This document shows positions 22,955 through 32,015 of a stretch of 32,183 bases of DNA, one piece after another; position 1 is the stretch's first letter, and every line of letters starts with the position of its first letter. This stretch comes from Sulfuricurvum sp. (GTDB taxonomy: Bacteria > Campylobacterota > Campylobacteria > Campylobacterales > Sulfurimonadaceae), in contig DZBD01000012.1 in NCBI GenBank assembly GCA_022729795.1, forward strand, positions 1-32,183. The letters run 5' to 3'. The notes beneath the pieces are model-generated. The model was given only the letters and a program-made list of their open reading frames with translations. It had not been told where the DNA came from and made no database searches. A program made the translations under genes and the position numbers.

Positions 22955-24694
22955 GTGGAAGAGTTTATCGGTAAAGTTTGGGCGAAATTCGTCACTAAAA
23001 AAACAAGCAAGGTTTATGAAAGTGAGCGTGTTTACTTTACCGATATTCGCAAATCACTCAAAATTTTTCACCGTCTTATGGGTGGTGAAAAAGCAAAAGA
23101 TTTACAAGTAACAGACAAGCGCGCACTCAACACCTCTCGAACATTTTTACAAAAAATCTCATTTTTGGGAAAAGAATTTTACCTTCCTTGGCAGGACGAA
23201 AAAGCACTTTATCTGCCCGCTTCAATCGCTCTTTTTGCACACAAAGAAGAGAACAAAATGTTATATTTTTGGCTCGTTGCTATGGCTACAAAAGTAAAAG
23301 TCACTAGCTCTAATCTCGTAGAACAAAACACGGAGGCAACGCATTATTTAGTCGACAGATACAGCGGATTTAAAATATTTTACGAGCAAATGAGTGCACT
23401 ACTCTTTAGCAAATCTTTGCAAGACAAAGACGTGTTAAGCAGTCAACCATTTGGCATGTGGATTTATCCAGCACTCAACTCCAAAAACAAGGCAAATGAC
23501 ACCTCAGAGGAAGAAGAACTTCAAAAAGAGCAAGCAAAAGAAAAAACCGACACTCTTGAGATGAAAAAACAGTCTCGCCAAATAGATGACAAAAAAGAGA
23601 CCGACGGGTTTTTGTCATTTCTACCGGAGTCGCTCATGAACATCATGGAACAAGTCAACGTTGACAGAAGCGAGGATGATAGATTTGATGAAAATGCTCT
23701 TTACCATGCGGAGGATTTAGATGAAATAACCCTTGGGCAAAAGAGTGCAAATCTCGCTTCAAGAATAAAAATGGATCTTGATTTACAGCCTGATATGAGT
23801 GAAATTTATCCTCTAGGCAAGGGGCATTTTTTGGACGAATGGGACTACAGAACTCTCTCTTATCTCAAAAATTATGTTTGCATAAAACCTCAAATTACTC
23901 TGCATGTTATCCCTACTCCGCTGCCGAAAAAACTCAAAAAAATGATCAGCAAAATTCAAGGTGCACTCGATTTACTCGTTCTTGAGCGGGTTAAAAATGA
24001 TGCTCTGCCTTATGGAGATGAAATCAACATGGACACATGGATAGACTACTGCGGGCATCAAAATAAATCGACACACCATCAAAAATTTTATGAGTCTTAC
24101 GAGAAACAAACACGAGACATAGCGACACTCATTTTGGCAGATGTTTCACTCTCCACAGAAGCCGCCATCACGCAAGATATTCGGGTCATTGATGTCATAA
24201 AAGAAGGGCTTATGGTCATTTGTGAATCGTTGCAAAAACTCAAAGATGATTTTGCCATTTATACTTTTTCTTCTTACAAAAACACAAAAGTCTATTTTCA
24301 TATTGTCAAAAATTTTAAAGAACCCTATACAGACCTTATCCGTGGAAGAATAGATATTATTAAGCCAGGGTATTACACAAGGCTGGGTGCTGCCGTGCGA
24401 GAGGGAGCAAACATTTTAGACAAACAAAAAAATGCCAAGAAACTCCTGCTCATTATAAGCGACGGCAAACCGAATGATTTGGACAGATACGACGGACGTT
24501 ACGGCATAGAAGACACCAAAAAAGCCATTCAAGAGGTGAGAAAAAAAGGGATCACTCCCTTTTGCATCACCGTAGATGTCCAAGCCAAAGAGTATCTTTC
24601 GTATCTGTTTGGCAAAAATGGTTATGTTGTACTCAAAGACAGCAAAAAATTGCCAAAAGTGTTACCGGAAATCTATTTAAATTTAACCACCTAA
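22955..24694 (+). CDS. norD: NorD, VWA-domain cNOR activation protein
   Basis: The 579-residue cytoplasmic protein begins at GTG directly after the norB stop. The C-terminal von Willebrand A domain (about 385-575) has the MIDAS residues DVSLS and later SDGKPND. A charged, low-complexity stretch lies at about 180-215. NorD pairs with the MoxR ATPase NorQ and is needed for active NO reductase, probably for insertion of FeB. A copy of CCACATGCC (reverse strand, 23453-23461) lies inside the gene in codons for GMW. Confidence 0.93.
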   Translation: MEEFIGKVWAKFVTKKTSKVYESERVYFTDIRKSLKIFHRLMGGEKAKDLQVTDKRALNTSRTFLQKISFLGKEFYLPWQDEKALYLPASIALFAHKEENKMLYFWLVAMATKVKVTSSNLVEQNTEATHYLVDRYSGFKIFYEQMSALLFSKSLQDKDVLSSQPFGMWIYPALNSKNKANDTSEEEELQKEQAKEKTDTLEMKKQSRQIDDKKETDGFLSFLPESLMNIMEQVNVDRSEDDRFDENALYHAEDLDEITLGQKSANLASRIKMDLDLQPDMSEIYPLGKGHFLDEWDYRTLSYLKNYVCIKPQITLHVIPTPLPKKLKKMISKIQGALDLLVLERVKNDALPYGDEINMDTWIDYCGHQNKSTHHQKFYESYEKQTRDIATLILADVSLSTEAAITQDIRVIDVIKEGLMVICESLQKLKDDFAIYTFSSYKNTKVYFHIVKNFKEPYTDLIRGRIDIIKPGYYTRLGAAVREGANILDKQKNAKKLLLIISDGKPNDLDRYDGRYGIEDTKKAIQEVRKKGITPFCITVDVQAKEYLSYLFGKNGYVVLKDSKKLPKVLPEIYLNLTT

Positions 24695-24703
24695 GGAAAT
24701 AAC

Positions 24704-25486
24704 ATGTCAGAAATTTTTTATGTACCGCAAACAAATGAGGTGGAACTTTTTGAAGCCGCCGCGGCTATGCATTTGCCCATTCTTCTCAAAGGTCCTACGG
24801 GGTGTGGAAAAACAAGGTTTATAGAGTTTATGGGCGAAAAGCTCTCTCGAAAAGTGTACACGGTTATCTGTCATGATGACCTCAGTGCCGCAGACCTCAT
24901 CGGCAGGCATCTCATAGATGAGAGTGGAACGTATTGGCAAGACGGACCACTCACAAAAGCCGTGAGAGAGGGAGCTATTTGTTATCTTGATGAGATTATT
25001 GAAGCCAGAAAAGACACAACGGTTGTTCTGCACTCTTTGGCGGATTATCGTAGAATTTTACCCATCGACAGAACGGGAGAACTTATAAGCGCACACCCGG
25101 ATTTTATGCTCGTAGTTTCGTACAATCCGGGCTATCAAAACATCCTTAAGGGCATGAAACCAAGCACAAAACAGCGTTTTATCTCTTTAGATTTTAACTA
25201 TCCGACACCTGAAATAGAAGAACAAATAGTTATAACAGAGAGCGGCATCGAGAGTGAGCGCGCCAAAAAACTAGTCTCCATCGCCACTGAAATACGCCAA
25301 CTCTCAGACACCGACATTCAAGAAGCCGTCTCAACAAGACTGCTTGTATATGCCGCAAAACTTATGCTTAAGGGTTTTAACCCTTATGAGGCCTGTGTTC
25401 ACACCATCGTGCAATCACTAAGCGACGAACAAGACGTCATAGAAGTTCTTGAGACGCTTATTAGTTTACATTTTTTAAAGCGTTAG
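24704..25486 (+). CDS. norQ: NorQ, MoxR-type AAA+ ATPase
   Basis: The 260-residue ATPase has Walker A GPTGCGKTRF (about 29-38), Walker B AICYLDEIIEA (about 91-101), sensor 1 VVSYNPGYQ and an arginine-finger-type segment KPSTKQRFIS. MoxR proteins of this form work with VWA partners such as NorD on a metal-enzyme client, here cNOR. It starts 9 bases after norD. Confidence 0.95.
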   Translation: MSEIFYVPQTNEVELFEAAAAMHLPILLKGPTGCGKTRFIEFMGEKLSRKVYTVICHDDLSAADLIGRHLIDESGTYWQDGPLTKAVREGAICYLDEIIEARKDTTVVLHSLADYRRILPIDRTGELISAHPDFMLVVSYNPGYQNILKGMKPSTKQRFISLDFNYPTPEIEEQIVITESGIESERAKKLVSIATEIRQLSDTDIQEAVSTRLLVYAAKLMLKGFNPYEACVHTIVQSLSDEQDVIEVLETLISLHFLKR

Positions 25487-25493
25487 GGAGAAA

Positions 25494-25524
25494 TTTCCAC
25501 ATGCCAAGTTTCCACATGCCAAAG
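25494..25524 (+). repeat. Tandem pair of the CCACATGCC repeat at the nnrS start
   Basis: TTTCCACATGCCAAG and TTTCCACATGCCAAAG follow one another (core 9-mers at 25497-25505 and 25512-25520). Each carries an in-frame ATG, so the first residues of NnrS (MPSFHMPKF) are encoded by the repeat. The period is 15 bp, which keeps the reading frame. Confidence 0.75.
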
Positions 25525-26688
25525 TTTTCTACTCAATTTTCCTACTTTCTTTTTCAAGTGCATCAGCCGTTTTTTATGCTAGGCATTGTGAATGCACTTA
25601 TCTCGATGCTCCTTTTTTTGCTTGCTTATAAAGGGATTATAGTGCTTCATGTTACCCCCTTAGATATGCACTCTTTTTCTCTTTTTTATCTTGTTTTTAC
25701 ACAGTTTTTTATTGGGTTTATCTTTACCACGTACCCGCGTTTTACGGGACAACCTCCTATTTCTAAGGGTTACTATCTTGCACTTTTGAGCTTTTGTTTG
25801 AGCGGTTCACTCCTTTTTTATATGGGCATTACTTTTTTGAAACTCTATTTGGCACTTTCTCTTTTGCTCTTTTTAGCTTCATTTTTTATGATACTCCTCA
25901 AACTTCATACACTCTACGCAGCTTCAAAAGCATCTAAAAGAGATGATCCTTTTTATATTTTGCTTGGATTTTATTTTGGCGGAATGGGCTTGATTTGGTA
26001 TGCACTTTACTTTTATGGTTTTGTGCCATCGGGAGCTACGTTTGTTTTTTACCTCTACTTTGTTTATGTTACGCTCAGCGTTGCACAGCGGATGGTCCCT
26101 TTTTTTAGCCATTCACACGCATCCAAAAATGAGCTTTTTACTCCTATAGTGCTTGGCGGATTATTTCTAAAAGTGTTCGCGCTCACCTTTGCACCTTCTC
26201 TTAATGCTCCTGTAGACATTCTTCTTGGCGGCTATATCTTCTATGAATTTTGGAGATGGCATGTGGATTTTAAAAGTGCGCCTGCTATTTTAAAGATTTT
26301 ACATATTGCTCTTGCTTGGTTTGTTTTTGCATTTTTGTTTGGAGGTTTGTTTGAGCTTATTGCGCTTTTGATGCATCACACAACTATGCAACTCCAACTG
26401 CATCTCTTTGCTCTTGGGTTTGTCACCGTAATGCTTGTGGGCTTTGGAACGAGGGTCGCACTTGGGCACTCAGGGCAACCTCCACATGCCAACAGTTTTA
26501 TCGTAAAACTTTTTTATCTCCTTAATATCGTAGTTGTTATGCGAATAGTTTTTTCTCTTTTCTTTACGTTTGATATGAACCTTTTTTGGCTCTTTGACCT
26601 CTCTGTGACTCTTTTTATACTGCTGTTTTTGAGCTGGGCATGGAAGTTTGCTCCTGTTTTACTATGGGGAGAAAAAATTTCTCAATAA
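25501..26688 (+). CDS. nnrS: NnrS family haem/copper membrane protein
   Basis: The 395-residue polytopic protein (about 11-12 TM helices) begins its conserved part with VHQPFFMLGIVNAL, the NnrS family N-terminal signature, and continues with YPRFTGQPP and HLFALGFVTVMLVGFGTRVALGHSGQPP. NnrS proteins bind haem and copper and protect cells against nitrosative stress. The start is ambiguous: ATG 25501 lies in the first copy of a tandem repeat and ATG 25516 in the second, with AGGGAG at 25485-25490 closer to the first. It is the last gene of the nor operon. Confidence 0.92.
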   Translation: MPSFHMPKFSTQFSYFLFQVHQPFFMLGIVNALISMLLFLLAYKGIIVLHVTPLDMHSFSLFYLVFTQFFIGFIFTTYPRFTGQPPISKGYYLALLSFCLSGSLLFYMGITFLKLYLALSLLLFLASFFMILLKLHTLYAASKASKRDDPFYILLGFYFGGMGLIWYALYFYGFVPSGATFVFYLYFVYVTLSVAQRMVPFFSHSHASKNELFTPIVLGGLFLKVFALTFAPSLNAPVDILLGGYIFYEFWRWHVDFKSAPAILKILHIALAWFVFAFLFGGLFELIALLMHHTTMQLQLHLFALGFVTVMLVGFGTRVALGHSGQPPHANSFIVKLFYLLNIVVVMRIVFSLFFTFDMNLFWLFDLSVTLFILLFLSWAWKFAPVLLWGEKISQ

Positions 26689-26729
26689 GTGAGTCAAGCT
26701 TCTTGCACACTCTTTTTTTGTTGCAATTA

Positions 26730-26743
26730 CTGACTTATATCAA
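26730..26743. promoter_or_regulatory. FNR-like box upstream of the TonB-dependent receptor
   Basis: CTGACTTATATCAA is one base off the TTGAY-N4-RTCAA pattern. The class II geometry of the other promoters would place transcription inside the coding region, so it does not work as they do. It may be a repressing site, a different activator position, or chance. Confidence 0.3.
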
Positions 26744-26762
26744 TTTTACACAAAGGTATAAG

Positions 26763-28952
26763 ATGCGTAAATCGACACTTTTTTTTAGTATGGCTATGAC
26801 GCTCTTAAATGCTCAAGTCATTGTTTTAGATTCCGTAGTAGTGAGTGCAACAAGAACAGATGCAACACTTGATGAAACGCAGGGAAATGTCTCTCTACTC
26901 AAGCAAGAAGATTTGCAAATGCTTCCAAACTCCTATCTTCAAGAGGCACTTCGCACGCAAGAAGGGGTGAATTCGACTCTCAATCGAGGTGAAGCCGACA
27001 CAAAGCCTGCTGTCACTTTAAGAGGAATTCCTAATCAAGCACGGACACTCATACTACTTGACGGTGTTCCTATGAATCTAAGTTACAGCGGCGAAGTCTC
27101 TTTGGCGTTTTTACTAGCAAGTCAAGAGATAGAACAGATTGAGATTCTAAGAGGTCCTTTTTCAAGTCTCTATGGTTCCAATGCCATAGGCGGTGTCATA
27201 AATTTCACAACCCACATGCCAAAAAAAGCTGAGTATCATGCCAGCATAGGATATGGCGATGCTTTTACTGAAGGTGAGGCACCAGAAGGTCTTGTTAAAG
27301 GTTATTTTAGTGCGGCAGATGCTTTGACACCCGAGCTGAGACTCAAAGCACACTACAGTTTTACCACGACTAAGGGCTATCGCTCAGATTATGTCACGAC
27401 CGCTAGCACGGCAACGGGATATAGTGGATTTATAGAGCAGAGCTCCTTAACGGACTCTGCAAAAAGTCAATACATCGTAGGAAATGCCGGAAAACGGGAA
27501 CTATATAAATATGATATGGGATTAAGAGCAGAATATGAACCTCGCTCTGAAGATATTTTTACATTTTCTTATCGACAGTCGCATGCACACACACAATACA
27601 ATGATGCTGAATCTTTTTTAAAAGAAGATGCCACAGGCGATACCGTATACTCTATAAGTACTATCAAACTTAAAGAATATAAATTTCTACAAGGGCAAAC
27701 TGATACGCTCTCACATCTTTTAGCTTTGGGATATACTCACAAATTTGACGACTCTTCACTTAAGATTGATGCTTCATCCCTTTTTATTGACGAGTGGTAC
27801 ACAGCTGCCGATTCTACAGCTTTACGCAGTGGTGGCACAGGCGTTATTACTCCTTCATTTGCACAAAACAAGCTTATAAGTGCCACTTGGAAAAAACCGT
27901 TTGAAGAGTCTCTTCTGCTCCTTGGAACCGAATTCAAGCGAACCGATACGGCATCACAAACATATACTATGTTCAACTGGCTCGATAGCGATTCTCAAAA
28001 TACACTCACTACGGATGCCGGAGGAAAAGAGGAGATACTCGCTGCCTTTGGAGAGTTTCGTTATGATTTGGATGAGAATCTTTTTACTACCGCAGGAGGA
28101 CGTTTTGAGTCTTGGAAAGGGTATGACGGTTATAGCCAAAATATTGCAAATCCAGCACTTGATGCCGATTATGACACGAGCTATCAAAATAATTTTTCGC
28201 CAAAAATCTCAATAAACTACCTTCCAACGCAAGAGGTAACACTTAAAGCCTCTTGGGGAGAAGGGTTTAGAACACCCGATATTCGAAGTCTCTACAGAAC
28301 GTATGAAATACCTCTTTTAAAAAGAGTTTATCAAGCCAACCCGAATCTTGAGCCCGAACACAGCACCTCTTATGACTTTGGTGTTGAATACATCACCCCT
28401 TTAAACGGGCTCCTTAAAGCCTATGTTTTTCATACGCAACTTCGAGATATGATTAGCTCAAAAGCTGCCGATGTCGTCGATGGAACAACCACCTACGAGA
28501 GAATCAATGTCGCAAAAGCCTCGAGTGACGGCTACGAACTCTCTTTAGTCCAGCCTCTGCCAAATGATTTTATGCTTCAAATGAACTATACAAAAACATA
28601 TACCGAAATTTTAGAAAATGATGCTGATTTGAGTTCGGTCGGTAAAGAGTTCGAGGGAATTCCGGAGGACAATCTCTATCTTGGAGTAAAATATAAAAAT
28701 AAGAGCTTTTACTCACTTCTCTCCTATTCATACGAAAGTAAAGCATACAATACGGCTGATAATTCAGACACGGTCTCAGATGTTTACGGCTCACTTGATG
28801 AAACCGGTGTCTTTGATGCAAAAGTAGGCTATTACTTTACCAAGCGTGTTGATTTATCTTTAGCAATTACAAACCTTTTTGACAAAGAGTACTACAGCTA
28901 TGAAAAAGCACAAGGAGCTGCATGGTTTACACAGCTTACTATCAAGCTCTAG
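26763..28952 (+). CDS. TonB-dependent outer-membrane receptor
   Basis: The 729-residue precursor has a signal peptide, a TonB box-like start (LDSVVVSATRTD), a plug domain (about 35-145) with LRGIPNQARTLILLDGVPMN and IEILRGPFSSLYGSNAIGGVINF, and a 22-strand barrel ending in WFTQLTIKL. The plug is of the siderophore/CirA type by sequence style. Placed among denitrification genes between nnrS and nirS, it could bring in iron, haem or copper for these enzymes, as OprC/NosA does for copper in Pseudomonas; I see no decisive copper motif. The start at 26763 is set by the signal peptide. Confidence 0.88.
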   Translation: MRKSTLFFSMAMTLLNAQVIVLDSVVVSATRTDATLDETQGNVSLLKQEDLQMLPNSYLQEALRTQEGVNSTLNRGEADTKPAVTLRGIPNQARTLILLDGVPMNLSYSGEVSLAFLLASQEIEQIEILRGPFSSLYGSNAIGGVINFTTHMPKKAEYHASIGYGDAFTEGEAPEGLVKGYFSAADALTPELRLKAHYSFTTTKGYRSDYVTTASTATGYSGFIEQSSLTDSAKSQYIVGNAGKRELYKYDMGLRAEYEPRSEDIFTFSYRQSHAHTQYNDAESFLKEDATGDTVYSISTIKLKEYKFLQGQTDTLSHLLALGYTHKFDDSSLKIDASSLFIDEWYTAADSTALRSGGTGVITPSFAQNKLISATWKKPFEESLLLLGTEFKRTDTASQTYTMFNWLDSDSQNTLTTDAGGKEEILAAFGEFRYDLDENLFTTAGGRFESWKGYDGYSQNIANPALDADYDTSYQNNFSPKISINYLPTQEVTLKASWGEGFRTPDIRSLYRTYEIPLLKRVYQANPNLEPEHSTSYDFGVEYITPLNGLLKAYVFHTQLRDMISSKAADVVDGTTTYERINVAKASSDGYELSLVQPLPNDFMLQMNYTKTYTEILENDADLSSVGKEFEGIPEDNLYLGVKYKNKSFYSLLSYSYESKAYNTADNSDTVSDVYGSLDETGVFDAKVGYYFTKRVDLSLAITNLFDKEYYSYEKAQGAAWFTQLTIKL

Positions 28953-28974
28953 TTATGGTAGCAAAAGGGCAAAA

Positions 28975-29613
28975 ATGACAAGTGAACTCAAAGAGATTTT
29001 TTTGTTTCAAGAGCTAAGCAGTGAAGATTTAGACAAACTTAAAACTATTGTAAAATTTAAGTCATACACAAAAGGAGAGACTCTCTTTTATGAGGGAACT
29101 CCAGCTAAAAAGCTCTATATACTTATGGACGGAATTCTCAAAGCATATAAAACGGACATGAAAGAAAACGAGATAGTTTTACACTATTTTTATCCCACCT
29201 CTTTGATAGCTGAAGTAGCTAATTTTCAACACATTGACTTTCCTGCAACGACTGAGTTTCAAACACCGGGTCGAGTTCTTGAGATTGAATATGATAAATT
29301 TGAAGAAAAGTTTCTAAAAAATCCTCTTATTTCATTTGAAATTATTAAATCTCTTACGCTAAAAATCAAATATATTGAAGATATTATCACGACAAGACTC
29401 TCTTTAGATGCGACGGCTAGAGTGGCTCGTTTTATATACTATAACGACTTACAACAAAAAATAAAACAATATGAAGTGGCAAATATCTTAGGACTTACTC
29501 CTGAGACACTCTCACGTTCTCTTAGAAAAATCAAAAATCTTGGTCTTATCAGTGCCGAGGGAACAACATTTACAATTTTAAATAAAAGTGCTCTGAAAGA
29601 ACTATTTTCATAA
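28975..29613 (+). CDS. Crp/Fnr-family transcription regulator (DNR-like)
   Basis: The 212-residue regulator has a cyclic-nucleotide-type beta roll (about 15-110), a long helix and a winged HTH with recognition helix TPETLSRSLRKIK, which keeps the Glu and Arg that read TTGAT-type half-sites. No cysteine cluster is present, so it is not an oxygen-labile FNR; an NO-binding haem like DNR is likely but unproven. The start at 28975 is chosen because AAAAGGG precedes it and earlier starts lie inside the TonB receptor gene. It is the best candidate for the factor acting at the FNR-type boxes in this window, including that of nirS just downstream. Confidence 0.88.
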   Translation: MTSELKEIFLFQELSSEDLDKLKTIVKFKSYTKGETLFYEGTPAKKLYILMDGILKAYKTDMKENEIVLHYFYPTSLIAEVANFQHIDFPATTEFQTPGRVLEIEYDKFEEKFLKNPLISFEIIKSLTLKIKYIEDIITTRLSLDATARVARFIYYNDLQQKIKQYEVANILGLTPETLSRSLRKIKNLGLISAEGTTFTILNKSALKELFS

Positions 29614-29622
29614 AATTTTTTA

Positions 29623-29665
29623 TTGATTTATATCAATGAAATGAATAAATCTTAATAGGTATAAT
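29623..29665 (+). promoter_or_regulatory. FNR-type class II promoter of nirS
   Basis: The box TTGATTTATATCAA (29623-29636) is followed by a perfect -10 TATAAT (29660-29665). The centre-to--10 distance is 30.5 bp, one more than at the other promoters. The expected leader is about 68 nt. Confidence 0.8.
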
Positions 29666-29739
29666 CTTTTTAAATTGAATTTAAAAATTTACATTCAGTA
29701 TAATTTTTATCTTTGATTAAACTAAACAAAGGGTTAAAG

Positions 29740-31380
29740 ATGAAAAAAAATTTTACTACGCTTGTAGCAGCTCTCCTTTTTGCTTCACTTCCGCTCATGG
29801 CGGGTGAGTCAAAGCTAGATGTTGCAAAATTTTTCGAAAATGAGTGTCAAGGATGTCATGGTCCAAATCATGAGGGCGGCGTTGGAAGTAGCCTAGAACC
29901 CGCGAGTATCGGCAAAAAAAATGCCTATATGCTCTCTGATGTTATTTTAAACGGTCGAGCAGGAACGGCTATGGTATCGTTTAAAGGGAAACTCAACAAA
30001 GACGACGCAGATAAAATGGTTGAATATCTTCTAAAATACGAAGGGCGACAAATTAAAAACTTAACGCTTGAAGATGTAAAATCTACTCACCAAATCCTCC
30101 TAAATCGCGAAGATCTTTATAAAAAATATTTGCAACCCACAGATGTGAAAAACGTTCAAAATATTGTTGTTTTCACTGAAAGAGATGCTTCAAAAGTTGG
30201 CTTTATCGACGGAACAACAAATAAAGTGCTCTCAAAACACGAATCTGGTTTCGCAACACATGTGACTGTGGTCAATAAACGTATTCCCCGCTATGTCTAT
30301 AATATTAGCCGTGATGGTTGGGTTAACATGTTTGACCTCAATGCTCCGGGACAGCCAATTATTGCAAAAATTCGTGTAGGAACAGACAGTCGCGGTCTTG
30401 CTTGTACACCGGACGGTAAATATTTGATGGCCGGAAACTACGTTCCGGGCGGCGCTGTGCTATTGGATGCTATGACACTTGAACCACTCAAAGTGTATCC
30501 GACAAGCAGCGTTATCGATATGGATGGTAATATCGGCTCTTCTCGTGTGGCATCCATTGCCGACACGCCTTATGGACCTTATATAGCATTTGCACTCAAA
30601 GATGCAGGACATGTTTATATTGTGGATTACTCAAAACCAAACTTCCCAATTGTTGGCGATATTCCAAATATCGGTAAAATTCTTCATGATGCATTTTTGA
30701 ATGAAGGTGAAGAGGTAGGTCGTTATTATATGGTAGCTTCTCAAGGAAGTGACGTTATGGGTATTATTGATTTCAAAACAAAAACGCTTACTTCAAAAGT
30801 CTACACAGGACCCGGTTCAAAACCGCATCCGGGGCAAGGCTCAAGTTGGACACAAGAAAAAACCGGAAAACAGCTCCATGCAACCGTCAATATGAATTTA
30901 GGACTAGCGACCATTTGGGATAATAACTGGAATGTTGTTAAGGGTGTAAAAACTGCCGGCGGCGGATTATTCATCGGTACGAATGAGCACACACCTTATG
31001 TTTGGGCAGACAATGTTATCGGCGGCGAAACAAATTACAATAAAGTTTTTCTTATCGGTAAAGAGAGCCTCATGGTTGAACGTATTATTGTTGCAGAAAT
31101 AGACGGTACAGTAAAACTTGTTGATGCTAAAACGCTAAAAGTTATCAAAGAATACAAAACATCAAAACCTAAAGATGAAAAAGGCAATGCTGTAGTGCCT
31201 AGACTTTTACATGCTGAACCTGCTATGCACGGAGAACATATGTACATCTCCGACTGGACAGGTGGACGTATCTTAGTCGTAGATGCAAAAACAGGTGAAT
31301 TTATTACCGTAATTGATGGTTTAACTACACCGACTTTCACCTATTCCATAGAACATCGTATGGATTTACCGGGCGCATAA
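29740..31380 (+). CDS. nirS: Cytochrome cd1 nitrite reductase (NirS)
   Basis: NirS reduces nitrite to NO in the periplasm. The 546-residue precursor (Sec signal about 1-21) has a cytochrome c domain with C36-QG-C39-H40, then an eight-bladed d1-haem propeller. Landmarks match Pseudomonas NirS: THVT (proximal d1 His), TPDGKYLMAGNYVPG, LHDAFL and KPHPG (the two active-site histidines). Length is as expected (about 545). ATG 29740, with AAAGGG upstream, is chosen over the TTG at 29713. The haem d1 synthesis genes (nirE, nirJ, nirF, nirDLGH, nirN) do not follow and must lie elsewhere. Confidence 0.95.
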   Translation: MKKNFTTLVAALLFASLPLMAGESKLDVAKFFENECQGCHGPNHEGGVGSSLEPASIGKKNAYMLSDVILNGRAGTAMVSFKGKLNKDDADKMVEYLLKYEGRQIKNLTLEDVKSTHQILLNREDLYKKYLQPTDVKNVQNIVVFTERDASKVGFIDGTTNKVLSKHESGFATHVTVVNKRIPRYVYNISRDGWVNMFDLNAPGQPIIAKIRVGTDSRGLACTPDGKYLMAGNYVPGGAVLLDAMTLEPLKVYPTSSVIDMDGNIGSSRVASIADTPYGPYIAFALKDAGHVYIVDYSKPNFPIVGDIPNIGKILHDAFLNEGEEVGRYYMVASQGSDVMGIIDFKTKTLTSKVYTGPGSKPHPGQGSSWTQEKTGKQLHATVNMNLGLATIWDNNWNVVKGVKTAGGGLFIGTNEHTPYVWADNVIGGETNYNKVFLIGKESLMVERIIVAEIDGTVKLVDAKTLKVIKEYKTSKPKDEKGNAVVPRLLHAEPAMHGEHMYISDWTGGRILVVDAKTGEFITVIDGLTTPTFTYSIEHRMDLPGA

Positions 31381-31402
31381 TTTTTTTATTTTCATTTCAG
31401 TC

Positions 31403-31429
31403 TTGGCATGTGGAACTTCCACATGCCAA
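31403..31429. repeat. Inverted pair of the CCACATGCC repeat after nirS
   Basis: TTGGCATGTGGAA (31403-31415) and TTCCACATGCCAA (31417-31429) form perfect 13-bp arms around a single C. It lies 22 bases after the nirS stop, after a T-rich stretch, and could form a strong hairpin at the end of the nirS mRNA. It also marks the left edge of the DUF4143 remnant. Confidence 0.8.
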
Positions 31430-31961
31430 ACTATGCGAGGTAGATATTCCATCCATCTTCCCCATAGAGTACGACAAAATCATAAACTTAAAAAAACTTG
31501 TCCGTTTAGTGTGCCAATCAAAGCCTTTTAAAGTCAACATAAAAGAGTTATCTACAAAAATAGGCATAAGCGACTACCAAACGCTTTATAAATACCTAGA
31601 GTATCTCAAAAGAGGAAAGATTTTAAATCTCCTAAGAGCTCAAACCAAAGGGGACTCCATCTTTGTAAAGCCCGATAAAATTTATCTTGCCAACACAAAT
31701 CTACACTACAGCTACTGCGATCAAGTGGAAATCGGCACTATTAGAGAGGTCTTTTTTATGAGCATGTTTGATGAAAAAGATATAACACTATCATCAAAAG
31801 GCGACTTTAGTGTAAAAGATACTTATATAGTAGAAATTGGCGGTAAAACCAAAAGCTATAAGCAGATAAAAGACTTGCCAAATAGCTTCATAGTATCTAA
31901 TGACATAACAATAGGTAGCGGCAACAAGATACCGCTTTGGCTGTTTGGATTTTTATATTGA
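31410..31961 (+). pseudogene. C-terminal remnant of a DUF4143-type AAA ATPase
   Basis: The 183-codon frame matches only the C-terminal half of the common 'AAA ATPase + DUF4143' proteins (usually about 380-450 residues): a winged-helix part (VNIKELSTKIGISDYQTLYKYLEYLKRGKILNLL), then KIYLANTNL and the nuclease-like end DTYIVEIGGKTKSYKQIKDL. The N-terminal P-loop ATPase is missing. The recognisable homology begins right after the inverted CCACATGCC pair, so the first residues are encoded by that repeat. No good ribosome site is seen. Confidence 0.72.
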
Positions 31962-31979
31962 AAAAAGAATTTAAAGGTT

Positions 31980-32010
31980 TACACAATTAGCCTTGCAAGC
32001 TAACTGTGTA
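31980..32010. terminator. Hairpin between convergent genes
   Basis: TACACAATTAGC (31980-31991) and GCTAACTGTGTA (31999-32010) pair with a single mismatch around a 7-nt loop (CTTGCAA). The hairpin sits between the ends of the 31961(+) and 32016(-) frames. On the minus strand it is followed by A/T-rich sequence ending in a T-run, so it is more convincing as the terminator of the esterase gene. Confidence 0.5.
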
Positions 32011-32015
32011 CGGCA

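Noticed and set aside
26730-26778. Class II FNR promoter for the TonB-dependent receptor
   Set aside because: The half-site starts with C, and the fixed spacing puts the transcription start after the start codon set by the signal peptide. Kept only as a weak site.
28879-28975. Longer start (28879) for the Crp/Fnr gene
   Set aside because: It would overlap 74 bases of the TonB receptor gene and add residues unlike the family; ATG 28975 has a better ribosome site.
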